From Nematostella vectensis (taxonomy: Eukaryota; Cnidaria; Anthozoa; Actiniaria; Edwardsiidae), in NCBI RefSeq assembly GCF_932526225.1, contig NC_064043.1, positions 5,387,501 to 5,451,500 of the forward strand: DNA of 64,000 nt, in the 5' to 3' direction. The notes beneath the pieces were generated by a model. That model saw only the letters and a list, made by a program, of their open reading frames with translations, was not told where the DNA came from and searched no databases. Position numbers and translations under genes: made by a program. Position 1 is the first letter of the stretch. Every line of letters starts with the position of its first letter. Positions 25,701 through 35,827 of the stretch are shown piece after piece.

Positions 25701-28700
25701 TTTTCTAAATTCAATTGAAAATATCGCATTGGTTTCGTCATATCAGCCGATGGAAATGGATGCTTTTTCAAACTTAGTACTTTGCTAGGATGACAAAATG
25801 GCGGCTGTCAGAGGCTGTTTCATGTTATCTGCTGTCGTCACTTTTGTTACAGCACAAGGGTCTCTTTCCCAAGTACTACATCGGTGATAAGTACTGTGTC
25901 ACCTGGAACAAGACTGCCAGGTAACAACGCATAATTAGAAAAAAACTACAGACAAGCTGTAAAATAACTAGGTGGTCTACGTGGGCGGGATGAAATCAGA
26001 GGAATAAATGCTCTAATACTGCTCTTTATGTTTGAAATATTGGTCCCCCCCCCATCTGGTTAGGTTTCGCCCCTCAATTAATCGGCCCTGAAATCCCTCG
26101 CCAACATTTTGACATACTAATAGACCATTCAAATAATAATAAATAATTAATAATAAGCCGGTAACATAGTAACATAAGCTTTTATACTAATAGCGCCTAT
26201 CAGTGTTCATTGACAGTGTCTATAATAAGTAAAAGAGTCTATACATGTTCTTTTTCTGTATTAATACCTCTCGTCATTATCTCTATCAATTTGTAACATT
26301 TAATCACCTTAACATTTAATCGCCTTATGTGTTTTTACCTTCTTTTCATGTGTCTTCGTAATCAGCAAATCTGATGGCTTTTCGTAAGTTACCCCCTCGC
26401 CTTTTTTGCATCGACCATTGTACCACTCAACATGCAATCACCATGACAACCGTTAGTTCTGCACTCTCAGCCAATAGAATTTCTTTATTACTGTTAGCAT
26501 TTTCTCATATCAGTGTAACCTAAGAATTAATCGGTATGCCATCAGTATGCCTGTTTGGGTTGGGGTCATCAAACCGATGCACATGCATGATCTCACTATC
26601 TACTCTTTTGATCCAATTAGAGCCGGTTTCGGTCACGAGCGCTGAACTGAGCCAATCCAAGCTCTCGCTTACGGTCTCAATGGTCTAATGAGAGTTCTAG
26701 AATACCTGTCGCATATTGTGTTGAAGTAATTGGAGCTCTCGGTTAGGGCCAGTTCACAATATGGCATGAAACAGACGCAAAGTAAATTTTGTTCTTCTTC
26801 TTTCTGCTTGAACCACCCTTTACAGTCAGAGCTCGAGCCAAAACTAAAGTAGCACTAAAACAATATCACGCGGAGGTCAGATTAAGCATGCGACACTTGC
26901 ACCTACGATTGCTCAGTCACGTGAAAGTGATCCTGTTTCCATGGTGACAGGATGACTCTGGATGGCGGATGGACAAGGCGCGGCTGCTCAGTCTCGTCCA
27001 CCAACCTGACTCACACAGAGTGTGAGTGTGATCACGTGGGCATGTTCGCTGTCGTCTCCTCGGAAAAGGTAAACTTATTCTCACCGGAGCCAAGAACAGC
27101 TATTGTTCCGTGCCACCCCAACTAAGGCTTTGACTGTCTCATTTACCTATTTATAGACCATGTACCGAAGGCCGAAGGTTCTACGCTATTCTACCTAGGG
27201 TTATGTCTCTCGTAAGCTGGAGTTTTGCGCGATTCTTACTAGGGCTTTGACTTTCTCCTATTCTAACTAGGGCATTCACTGTCTCTTTTTCCTGTTAATA
27301 GACCATCTAACGTAAGCCGGAGTTCTGCGCTATTCTTACTAAGGCTCGTTGTTCTGTTATAGACCATCTACAGTAAGCTGGAGTTCCTAGCGAACACATA
27401 CATCGCAGTGGCTGTTTCTCTCTTCATTCTGCTCGCAGCGATTGCTCACATGATATGGAAAATGTGAGTCTACTTTGGCTTATCACGTTTGAATAAATGT
27501 CTTACTAGTAGCTCCCCAACCCCCCCCCCCCCCTCCTCCTCCCCACTCTTCCACTTGTCCTATTACAATTTTCATACATTGCTAAATAAATGGCAGTGTA
27601 CAGCAGAAAGGAGTGTACACCTCTCAATCGCTCTCCAGCGGCGTAGCCAGGATTTTTAACAGGAGGGGGCCCAAAAGGTCCTTTCAAGGCATTTTCTCCT
27701 GTATTTTAGAAAATGTCTCATGCATTCACTGTATTTTTGGCTGCTAGAAGGAGGGGCCCGGGCCCCCTGGCTACGCGCCTGCTCTCACTTCTGCCCCAAC
27801 CTTCAAACCAAATTCCTCCCTGCCTTCCTCAAGCCCTCCTACGTTTATACAAACCGCGAACTCACCTCCCTCAAACTCTTGGGTCATGCTGATTCATGTC
27901 CTGGTAGAAAGGCGTCCGGTTTAAGGCATGTCCACTAAACGAGGTAATATTGGTGTGTTCCACTACTATGCTGACAGAATACTTTGTGTCCAGACACATT
28001 TGTTTTAAGCTGTTAACCATCCTGATGAGAATCAGTTTTGTTTCAGAAATATCCATGGTGGCGAGGTGATGCGCATTAGCATGTGTGCGTCCATCATCTA
28101 CATGGAAATCATCTTCGTGGTCGGTGCTAACGTTAAGGCTGAGCAGGTGATTGCCCCTCCAGGGGAAGGCTTTTTATATTCCTGTACTCCTGGTGGGTGG
28201 GGTAGGGTATTCCCCGTACTCCTGGTGGGTGGGGTGGGGTTTTCCCCGTACTCCTGGTGGGTGGGGTGGGGTTTTCCCCGTACTCCTGGTGGGTGGGGGA
28301 GGGTATTCCCCGTACTCCTGGTGAGTGGGGTGGGGTTTTCCCCGTACTCCTGGTGGGTGGGGTAGGGTTTTCCCCGTACTCCTGGTGGGTGGGGTGGGGT
28401 TTTCCTCGTACTCCTGGTGGGTGGGGTGGGGTTTTCCCCGTACTCCTGGTGGGTGGGGGAGGGTATTCCCTGTACTCCTGGTGGGTGTGGGAGGGTATTC
28501 CCCGTACTCCTGGTGGGTGGGGAAGGTATTCCCCGTACTCCTGGTGGGTGTGGGAGGGTATTCCCTGTATTCCTGGTGGGTGGGGGAGGGTATTTCCCAT
28601 ACTCCTGGTGGGTGGGGGAGGGTATTTCCCATACTCCTGGTGGGTGCGGGAGGGTAATACCGTATACCAGGCAGCATAGTTGCTAGCTAAAATCATTTTT

Positions 28701-31700
28701 GTTTATAAAGAATGTCGATTTTCTTGTGCTTCTCTTCAGACTCTGTGCGGCTTTCTGTCGTTCAGTATCTACTTCTCGGTGCTTGCGCAATTCTGCTGGC
28801 TCCTGCTTCACGCCCTGCGTCTTCATGGAAAGATCAAGGAGATATTCGCCTCTGGACTCAACATCGACGCAGTCTACGTAACTGTCGGATGGGGTAAAAT
28901 GCTCATACTGTGAGAGTGCACACTTTCTATACGACACTATTCACTGTAAACGGTCACGTTTACGCGCGCCACCACTTTTTGCACGCAGAATTCTAATTTT
29001 CTCAGCAATATTTATCTATTACAACCCTCCCCCTCTTAACCAAACAATGTTGTACATGATCGCATTTGACGGAAGAGGGTTTTGAAACCAACTTCGATAG
29101 GAGCGGGATTTTTCCCCCCCATGGCGCATATAGCGGGTCGTAATGGCTCTCTATTTTATTACAACCCTCACTGTTAATAGTGTTGTCTAAACGCAAATCT
29201 GTATTGACTCAATGTAACCTTTGATGTCCACACGCAAATCTATGCTCTGACCCGCTGTTACTTGTGTTGTCCACACGCGAATCTGGGCTTACTCGCTGTT
29301 ACTTGTGCTGTCGAGACGCAAATCTATGTTAACTCGCTGTTACTTGTGTTGTCCACACGCAAATCTGTGCTGACTCGCTGTTACTTGTGTTGTCGGCACG
29401 CGAATCTAAGCTGACATGGTCTATTACTTCAGGTCTTCCTCTGCTTCTCTCCTTGATTGCAATCGGTATCCAGATTGATCTTAAAAATCCAGAGGATGTG
29501 TAAGTATAGATTTAAAAGTGTGTTAACAAGCGCGAAAGAACACAACAGCGGCTGGATTTCTTAACCTTGCGTTTGGCCGACTCTCACATATTTTGCCCCT
29601 TGTCCTCATGCTTTCTATCACCTTGCTTTTTTTTAGCTTAAATTTAACTGATTCCCATTTGTATTGAAAGTTGTTTAAAATTAGGGCTGAACAGCCCAAG
29701 AGAGCTCATAAGGTTTCTGTCTTTCAGATGCTGGACTGCTGCCGCAGGGGGAGGCATGTGGGGATACAGTGCTCCATTACTTATCATAGTCCTGGTATGG
29801 TGTAGCATACACAGGGGGAGGCATGTGGGGATACAGTGCTCCATTACTTATCATAGTCCTGGTATGGTGTAGCATACACAGGGGGGTAGGGAGGGGATAC
29901 ATTGATGTGCTACTTATCATAGTCCTGGTATGGTGTAGCACACAGGGGGTAGGGTGGGGATACAGTGCTCCATTACTTATCATAGTCCTGGTATGGTGTA
30001 GCATACACAAGGGGGTAGGGTGGGGATACAGTGCTCCATTACTTATCATAGTCCTGGTATGGTGTAGCATACACAGGGGGAGGCATGTGGGGATACAGTG
30101 CTCCATTACTTATCATAGTCCTGGTATGGTGTAGCATACACAGGGGGTATGGTGGGGATACATTGATGTGCTACTTATCATAGTCCTGGTATGGTGTAGC
30201 ACACAGGGGGTAGGGTGGGGATACATTGCTGTGCTACTCGTTATAGTCCTGGTATGGTGGAGCATACACAGGGGGGGTAGGGAGGGATACTTCGCTGTGC
30301 TACTCATTACAGTCCTGGTATGGTGTAGCACACAGGGGGTAGGGTGGGGATTCATTGCTGTGCTACTCGTTATAGTCCTGGTATGGTGGAGCATACACAG
30401 GGGGGTAGGGAGGGATACTTCGCTGTGCTACTCATCACAGTCCTGGTATGGTGTAGCATACACAGGGGGGTAGGGAGGGGATGCTTCGCTGTGCTACTCA
30501 TCATAATTCTGGTAACATACCAAGGGGGTAGGGTGGGGAAACATTGCTTCCCTACTCATCATAATCCTGGTATGGTGTATCATACATAGGGGGGTAGGGT
30601 GGGGATAAATTGCTACTCATCATAGTTGTGGTATGGTGTAGCATACACAGGGGGGTAGGGAGGGGATAAATTGCTACTCATCATAGTTGTGGTATGGTGT
30701 AGCACACAGGGGGTAGGGTGGGGATAAATTGCTACTCATCATAGTTGTGGTATGGTGTATCACACAGGGGGTAGGGTGGGGATAAATTGCTACTCATCAT
30801 AGTTGTGGTATGGTGTAGCACACAGGGGGTAGGGTGGGGATAAATTGCTACTCATCATAGTCCTGGTATGGTGTAGCATACACAGGGGGGTAGGGTGGGG
30901 ATAAATTGCTACTCATCATAGTTGTGGTATGGTGTAGCACACAGGGGGTAGGGTGGGGATAAATTGCTACTCATCATAGTTGTGGTATGGTGTAGCATAC
31001 ACATGGGGTAGGGTGGGGATAAATTGCTACTCATCATAGTTGTGGTATGGTGTAGCACACGGGGGGTAGGGTGGGGATAAATTGCTACTCATCATAGTTG
31101 TGGTATGGTGTAGCACACAGGGGGTAGGGTGGGGATAAATTGCTACTCATCATAGTTGTGGTATGGTGTAGCATACACATGGGGTAGGGTGGGGATAAAT
31201 TGCTACTCATCATAGTTGTGGTATGGTGTAGCACACACAGGGGGGTAGGGTGGAGCACACACAGGGGGAGGGGAAGGAACACTGCATAAGGGGGGTGGGG
31301 TAAGGGTGGGGATACAGTGCTCCACTACTTATGTCCTGATGTAACACACAAGGGATGGGACAGGAAAGTATCATGGTTCTGGTGTGTTGTATAACACACT
31401 GGGGGGTAGGGTGGGGCACATTGCACTGATATGTCTGGTGTGTTGTAAAACACACTGGGGGGTAGGGTGGGGCACATTGCACTGCTAGTTCTGGTATGTT
31501 GTATGACACACTGGGGGGTAGGGTGGGGCACATTGCACTGATAGTTCTGGTATGTTGTAGAACACACTGGGGAGTAGGGTGGGGCACATTGCACTGATAG
31601 TTCTGGTATGTTGTAGAACACACTGGGGGTAGGGTGGGGCACATTGCACTGATAGTTCTGGTATGTTGTATGACACACTGGGGGGTAGGGTGGGGCACAT

Positions 31701-32300
31701 TGCACTGCTAGTTCTGGTATGTTGTATGACACACTGGGGGTAGGGTGGGGCACATTGCACTGATAGTTCTGGTATGTTGTTAAACACACTGGGGGGTAGG
31801 GTTGGGGACAGTAGGCCGCTACACATTATAGGTCTGGTTTGGTGTAGAATACTGTGAGATGAGAGGTAGGGCATGGACCCTTAGTGCATCCGCACTTGTT
31901 CGAGAGCTTATAGACTTGCCCTTAGTCGCCCTCTTTAGTTTTCCCTAATAGGTTTTTTACTCAGAAGGCGAAGCGGGCGCCCTGGTACGAATACCCACTT
32001 TTAACCAAAAATGTGTACAGTAAAAGCCATATTCTAATAAGCCGACAAATGGACTTTGAAAAAGTCTAGAGAGCTTCTTGCTTGATCTCTTGATCTCTTG
32101 AATACATAGCTTGGACCTTATTTGAGAGCTTATTAGTTGATCTCTTGTTCCAGGTAAATGTCGCAGTGCTTGTCACATTACTGATCCCAACCAAGGAAAG
32201 GCTGGAGAAATATGATTACCGCGAAATGAGGTAACATTTATTTATCTTATTACTTTTCATTTATTTATTCATTCATTCATTCCTTCAGTCCTTTATTCAT

Positions 32301-32335
<35 letters not shown>

Positions 32336-32350
32336 TATATATTTATTTAT

Positions 32351-32417
<67 letters not shown>

Positions 32418-32561
32418 TTGGTTTGAGAAAAATACAAACTACATAGGTTTCCCTACAGGTCTGTTTCGTGGTTGCCCACTCATCAGGGGATGATGAGTGG
32501 GCAACCACGAAACAGGCCTGTAGGGAAACCTATGTAGTTTGTATTTTTCTCAAACCAACAC

Positions 32562-32595
<34 letters not shown>

Positions 32596-34636
32596 GATTA
32601 TATATAATTAATTATTTATTCTCATGTTTGTTCTCAAGATACCGTGTTCTCAAGGATGCTGTCTTCCTGGTGTTTTTCGGCACCACCTGTCTGTTCGCAT
32701 ACCAGGCAGTAGCCCAGGAATCATTTCAGGCCCAGTACTATCTCACCATATCTGTGGTACTCCAGGTATGTCACGTGATAGAGGATATTTTTGTGTACTA
32801 CTTAAGTTACCGTACGACGCGCGCTACCGTGACCACCTTGACAATCTAGTAGGCCAAAGGGTCGCACAGGAGAACAAAAAATAATATGAAAATTCGACTG
32901 TTTCTCACGAGGGAAGCATCACTTATTCATTTTTAGCCTATCCGTATAGCTACGTGCCAGACAAAGCAAGAAGAAGTTCTAGTGGGGCTTCCTAACTTTA
33001 TATGTTTTTTTTTTTATTTCAGGCCGTCGTAATGTTTATCTTTGGCAGAGAGGTACAGTCCTTTATTCCGAAGTCGTTACTGATAGCCTTATTGGACAAT
33101 TCGTCTTTTGATTATTCATCTACTAAATATAATTCAATATATTTACACGGATTTTAATACGGCACTAACATATTGTCACAGAAGTCGGGAACTATTTTAA
33201 CCTTTTAATGAAAATTATCTTGGCACCAGTCACTTGCCCGATTCTCCTTCTCAGAGATGTCTATTCCAAGGGTTGAGATGTGAGGGACCTTACATACTTA
33301 GAAAGAGTTATTACCTTGCCCCTTGTCCCTGGCTTTTCTTACCGGGTCTCGTGTGCTCATAGATGAACCTTGAGGAAGAGTTGGGTCTGGGACGTGCTCA
33401 CCCACTTAACCACAAGAAACCCAAGAAGAACGTCTGGAACTAGGCTAAATAGTTTTTCTCTTTTCGTGGAACAGGGCCGAAAGGACTTTAAAAAGACCAA
33501 AGAAAAGAAGGGTGAATGCGAGCATGACTCGCAGCACACGAATGAGGAGGATTTGCCGGAGAAAGGCGAGGAGCAGAGTATTCACCATCTGGATCAAGAG
33601 GGAGATGAAGAGAAACCGAACGATCAAGATGAAGAGGAGGGGAACACTAAAGGGAAAAAGCGTAAAGGGGTAAGAGTGATAAAAGCGCAATGGGGTCAGA
33701 GTGATAAAAGCGCAAAGGGGTAAGAGTCATTAAAAGCGCAAAGGGGTAAGAGTGATAAAAGCTCAAAACGGTAAGCGTGATAAAAGCGCAAAGGTGTAAG
33801 AGTGATAAAAGCGCAAAGGGGTAAGAGTGGTAAAAGCGCAAAGTTGTAAGAATGATAAAAGCGCAAAGGGGTAAGAGTCATTAGAAGCGCAAAGGGGTAA
33901 GAGTGATAAAAGCTCAAAGCGGTAAGCGTGATAAAAGCGCAAAGGTGTAAGAGTGATAAAAGCGCAAAGGGGTAAGAGTGGTAAAAGCGCAAAGGGGTAA
34001 GAATGATAAAAGCGCAAAGGGGTAAGAGTTATTAAAAGCGCAAAGGGGTAAGAGTGATAAAAGCGCAAAGGGGTAAGAGTGATAAAAGCGCAAAGGGGTA
34101 AGAGTCATTAAAAGCGCAAAGGGGTAAGAGTGATAAACGCGCAAAGGGGATAGAGTTATAAAAGATGAAATGGTATTGTACACGAAAACAACAATGATAA
34201 TAATGATGATTTCGCTAACCTGCTCTCATTTCTAACTATACGTTTATTTACAAATATCCCCTTCCTCTTCTAAAGATGATAAGGTGGAAAAGGTGCTTGT
34301 TGTAATGAAATGCAATGTATGATGACAATAATGATGATTATTATGGTAACTTTCAGTAGATGATTGAAATCTTCTTCACTTGACGGCAAAGGAGTTTTGA
34401 TGGTTTAGTGATGATTTGATGGTGGTGGTGATGCTGATGATGGTTGTGAGGATGATTTAATTATGATGATGATGATTTTGGCATTGGCAATCATGATGGT
34501 GATGATAAGGTGATGGTGATTGTAATTATTCTGATATTTTTTGTTCCAGAAACATCAGCAAGAAAAGATTAAGGTGTCTACCTTAAAAAATCTCAATATT
34601 TACAAGGAGGACGGACACTATGTCATAGAGGCATGA
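13793..34636 (+). CDS. Adhesion GPCR: SEA-TSP1-CUB-GAIN/GPS-7TM (25 exons, about 1052 aa)
   Basis: Exons: 13793-13822, 13924-13978, 16493-16803, 17361-17520, 17779-17922, 19915-20100, 20536-20645, 20965-21032, 22677-22828, 23304-23450, 23766-24122, 24462-24579, 25368-25497, 25853-25920, 26951-27068, 27363-27463, 28047-28146, 28740-28893, 29433-29499, 29728-29794, 32154-32230, 32639-32765, 33023-33052, 33475-33669, 34550-34636. All phases agree (3159 nt). In order: signal peptide (about 1-27), Ser/Thr-rich stalk (29-132), SEA (about 295-405), TSP1 (406-454), CUB (455-573), GAIN-like region with GPS (about 575-718), seven membrane helices (about 730-958), then a Lys/Glu/Asp-rich tail. The 'GWGLP' of TM4 and the TM3/loop-2 cysteines are family B2 hallmarks. 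It is probably a cell-surface receptor; ligand and G protein are unknown. The stalk exon and the exon 5-6 linkers are the least certain parts. The introns carry several satellites. Confidence 0.88.
14825..15490. repeat. Complex 'ttggc/gctgg'-rich repeat cluster in intron 2
   Basis: Several short inverted matches occur, such as 'cccagcaatgttgg' near 14859 against 'ccaacaatgctggg' near 15017, and a related block at 15404-15486. It is probably one or two decayed inverted-repeat elements. Overlapping open frames on both strands are palindrome shadows. Confidence 0.4.
15765..15910 (+). repeat. 48-bp tandem repeat, three copies
   Basis: Units share 'gcgcaagcgcagcgc' followed by 'gtaattttccgattttcac'. 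The length is a multiple of three, so frames stay open on both strands. It is intronic. Confidence 0.8.
18217..19860 (+). repeat. 40-bp satellite array in GPCR intron 5
   Basis: About 40 head-to-tail units contain 'caccaccaagagtgttagtg' then 'catgttaccctagtgaataa'. The first 400 bp mix 40-bp and 49-bp units (an extra 'agagtgtta'). From about 18570 onward the array is almost perfectly uniform, with single changes near 19479 and 19701. Each unit contains the short inverted pair TAACAC...GTGTTA. It lies between coding exons 5 and 6. Confidence 0.97.
21090..21240 (+). repeat. 'CGCGCTACCGTG' repeat, two units
   Basis: Two tandem units start with 'gcgcgctaccgtgaccacc' and continue to 'ccaataaggatgcgagaa'. 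The same family forms four units at 24803-25115 and diverged single copies near 32815 and 58782. Confidence 0.85.
21828..21945 (+). repeat. 26-bp tandem repeat, four copies
   Basis: The unit is 'atgataattatattatgctg' plus 'atagtg'. It sits in a GAT/GATG-rich low-complexity stretch of the intron between GPCR exons 8 and 9. Confidence 0.85.
23304..23450 (+). other. TSP1 domain exon (10) of the GPCR
   Basis: A single phase 1-1 exon encodes residues 406-454. It has the Trp-rich start 'GDWTVWGPW', the 'TRQRSC' strand and six cysteines in a thrombospondin type 1 spacing. Phase-symmetric single exons are typical of shuffled extracellular modules. Confidence 0.85.
23766..24122 (+). other. CUB domain exon (11) of the GPCR
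   Basis: A phase 1-1 exon of 119 codons starts 'CNAILESGGNITSPFYPSNY', a CUB beginning. It continues with 'CKWTLVVP', 'CFYDYIRVLDG' and a C-terminal 'FHSDRDVIAKGFRAEW'. Four cysteines occupy the usual CUB positions. It probably binds protein or glycan ligands. Confidence 0.92.
24803..25115 (+). repeat. 'CGCGCTACCGTG' repeat, four units
   Basis: Four tandem units of about 74-80 bp share 'gcgcgctaccgtggccacc', 'ccaataaggatgcgagaa' and 'cgtactatctgat'. They lie in the intron after GPCR exon 12. Two sub-variants alternate ('ggcagtttctgaagtaggcc' and 'gacagttttgtgaagtaaac'). Confidence 0.93.
26951..27068 (+). other. GPS motif exon (15) with His-Val-Gly
   Basis: Residues 679-718 include 'GGWTRRGCSV' and 'CECDHVGMFAVV', the conserved Cys/Trp framework of an adhesion-GPCR proteolysis site. 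Position P1' is Gly709, where cleaving receptors have Ser or Thr. The fold looks intact but the nucleophile is absent. Confidence 0.9.
27636..27781. mobile_element. MITE with 5-bp TSD CTCTC
   Basis: Terminal inverted repeats CAGCGGCGTAGCCAGG and CCTGGCTACGCGCCTG bound 146 bp, and CTCTC flanks both sides. It is non-coding and lies in the intron between TM1 and TM2 exons. It shares CAG...CTG ends and 5-bp duplications with 5651-5997 and 9237-9384. Confidence 0.88.
28176..28660 (+). repeat. 32-bp G-rich minisatellite downstream of GPCR exon 17
   Basis: About fifteen units of about 32 bp contain 'cgtactcctggtgggtgggg' and 'tggggttttcc'. The array starts about 30 bp after the exon 17 donor at 28147. 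The sense strand holds clustered G runs (GGTGGGTGGGGTGGGG), a potential G-quadruplex in the pre-mRNA. Long open frames across it on both strands are artefacts. Confidence 0.95.
29168..29416 (+). repeat. About 45-bp tandem repeat upstream of GPCR exon 19
   Basis: Five to six degenerate units share 'ctgttacttgtgttgtc' and 'acgcaaatct'. The array ends about 15 bp before the exon 19 acceptor at 29431-29432. Confidence 0.8.
29751..31850 (+). repeat. Minisatellite amplifying the exon 20 / intron 20 junction
   Basis: The first unit overlaps the last 44 nt of GPCR exon 20 and its donor (CTG|GTATGG at 29794/29795). The block 'gggggaggcatgtggggata' through 'atcatagtcctggtatgg' recurs downstream. It grades into shorter subfamilies, with 'ggggataaattgctactcat' units at about 30600-31240 and 'ggggcacattgcactgatag' units at about 31400-31800. 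All are derived from one ancestor unit. Confidence 0.95.
32240..32410. repeat. ATTT/ATTC and (TA)n simple repeats
   Basis: An (ATTT)n-like run of about 100 bp is followed by about 60 bp of pure TA up to the hairpin element at 32411. Confidence 0.95.
32411..32565. mobile_element. Near-perfect 155-bp hairpin element inside (TA)n
   Basis: Two arms of about 74 bp, from 'tatagtgttggtttgag' to 'ctcaaaccaacactata', are reverse complements with about one mismatch and a loop of about 7 nt around 'aggggat'. TA repeats flank both sides. It is probably a very young MITE using TA targets, or a snapback duplication. It lies in the intron between TM5 and TM6 exons. Confidence 0.9.
32812..32862 (+). repeat. 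Single 'CGCGCTACCGTG' repeat copy
   Basis: A truncated unit ('gacgcgcgctaccgtgacca' then 'ccttgacaat...taggcca') matches the arrays at 21090 and 24803. Confidence 0.8.
33655..34150 (+). repeat. 25-bp minisatellite amplifying the exon 24 donor
   Basis: The unit 'gtaagagtgataaaagcgca' plus 'aaggg' begins exactly at the exon 24 / intron 24 junction (33669/33670), and its end resembles the exon's last codons. About nineteen copies follow, most keeping GGG|GTAAGAG, a good donor sequence. Reading through from exon 24 reaches a stop at 33721. Confidence 0.95.
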
Positions 34637-35827
34637 TACTTATCTTGCATGAGGTGAACTGTTTAAAGTTGAAGCTAGCATCTAGTGTGTACTATTATAG
34701 CCAATGTTTCTTAAGATATATAGATTTTTGTAGTATGTACTTTGATACACGAATACTCGATACTACAATATAGGAAAAAGCACAATGTCACGCCAGCCCC
34801 ATTGCTGGAAAAACAGGAACACTTTTTACATACTGGTTTTATCAAGTTTCCCCTTTGTCGCGCAAACGTCAAATATCTTGCAAGTTTAAGCTTGACTTTT
34901 ATCTGGAACATAGCCAGGATTTGCTGGGGAAACGCAGATTTCTTAAGACATAAGAAAAAATCCAGCTTAAGACGACGCCCCCTGCGCCCACCCTTAGATG
35001 TGCGCCAGTCATCGCCTGATGACTGCCGTGGCTATGAGAGTGGAGGGGGGGGGGAGATGCGTGAATCCCCTCGGCCGCCAAATGCGGGACAGGGGGGGAT
35101 GCGGCATATTCTCAGATTGGGAAAAGTCGCCAATTCTTGGATATTTTGCGTATGACTTCTTCCCACCTCCCCCCCCCCCCTCCTAGCAGATTTTGGCTAC
35201 GTGTTTCTTGCGTTGTGCATGTGATTTCTTACTTTATCAAATATTTACGGTAGCTGCGTTAGCCTTTAGATTGTAATAATAACAGGCCTTTCACGGTTAT
35301 GAGGTAAAATAAAGATTTCACCATTTGAAACTGTGTGCTATCTGTCACCGGAGCTATATTTCCTGTACTTTATAACTCGCGTTTTCCTGTACCCTATACC
35401 TCGCGTGTACTTTTCAGTTCTATTTTTGAAGGAGAAATTCTGGTGTTTTTTCTCATTCGGTTCGGTTCTAATTCAGTTCAGTCCCTGAACTGAATTAATT
35501 TGGTTCCAGTCCTTGTACTTCATCCCCAGCTCCTCCCTGCTAAATTCAATACCCTACCAAGATAAAAAAAAAGAAATGAATCGTACTGCTAGCCCTGTTT
35601 TGGCACCCTCCAGTGCAGAGCTTTCTGTGTCGCTCATTTTTTTTTGCTCCACACGTTGATGTGGGTATATTTTGGGAGGCTCGTTGTGGAAGAATTGGCT
35701 AATTTATAGAAGTGTATTATGATGGAGTTATGACGTTTTATTGTTGAACAAATGTGAGTTTTACAAGTTGCGGCTGTTGTCGAGGTTTAAAAAGTAGTTC
35801 ATAATGAATGGCGCAATAATTGTCCAG
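34637..35827. other. Intergenic, convergent 3' ends
   Basis: This is the shared 3' flank of the GPCR and the minus-strand 774-aa gene. A candidate polyadenylation signal AATAAA for the GPCR is near 35309. A small hairpin 'attcagttcag...ctgaactgaat' lies near 35470-35496. No gene is seen. Confidence 0.5.

Noticed and set aside
28133-28696. 187-aa and 167-aa open frames rich in Pro/His/Tyr/Gly
   Set aside because: They are frames left open by a 32-bp G-rich minisatellite on both strands, with no start context or splice support.
31210-31874. Cys/Pro-rich frames of 129-162 aa on the minus strand
   Set aside because: These are products of the exon 20-derived minisatellite. Multiple frames of the same region are open at once.
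33445-34183. Several hydrophobic Phe/Leu-rich minus-strand frames that look like membrane proteins
   Set aside because: They are the reverse complement of the 25-bp minisatellite after GPCR exon 24, open in several frames at once.
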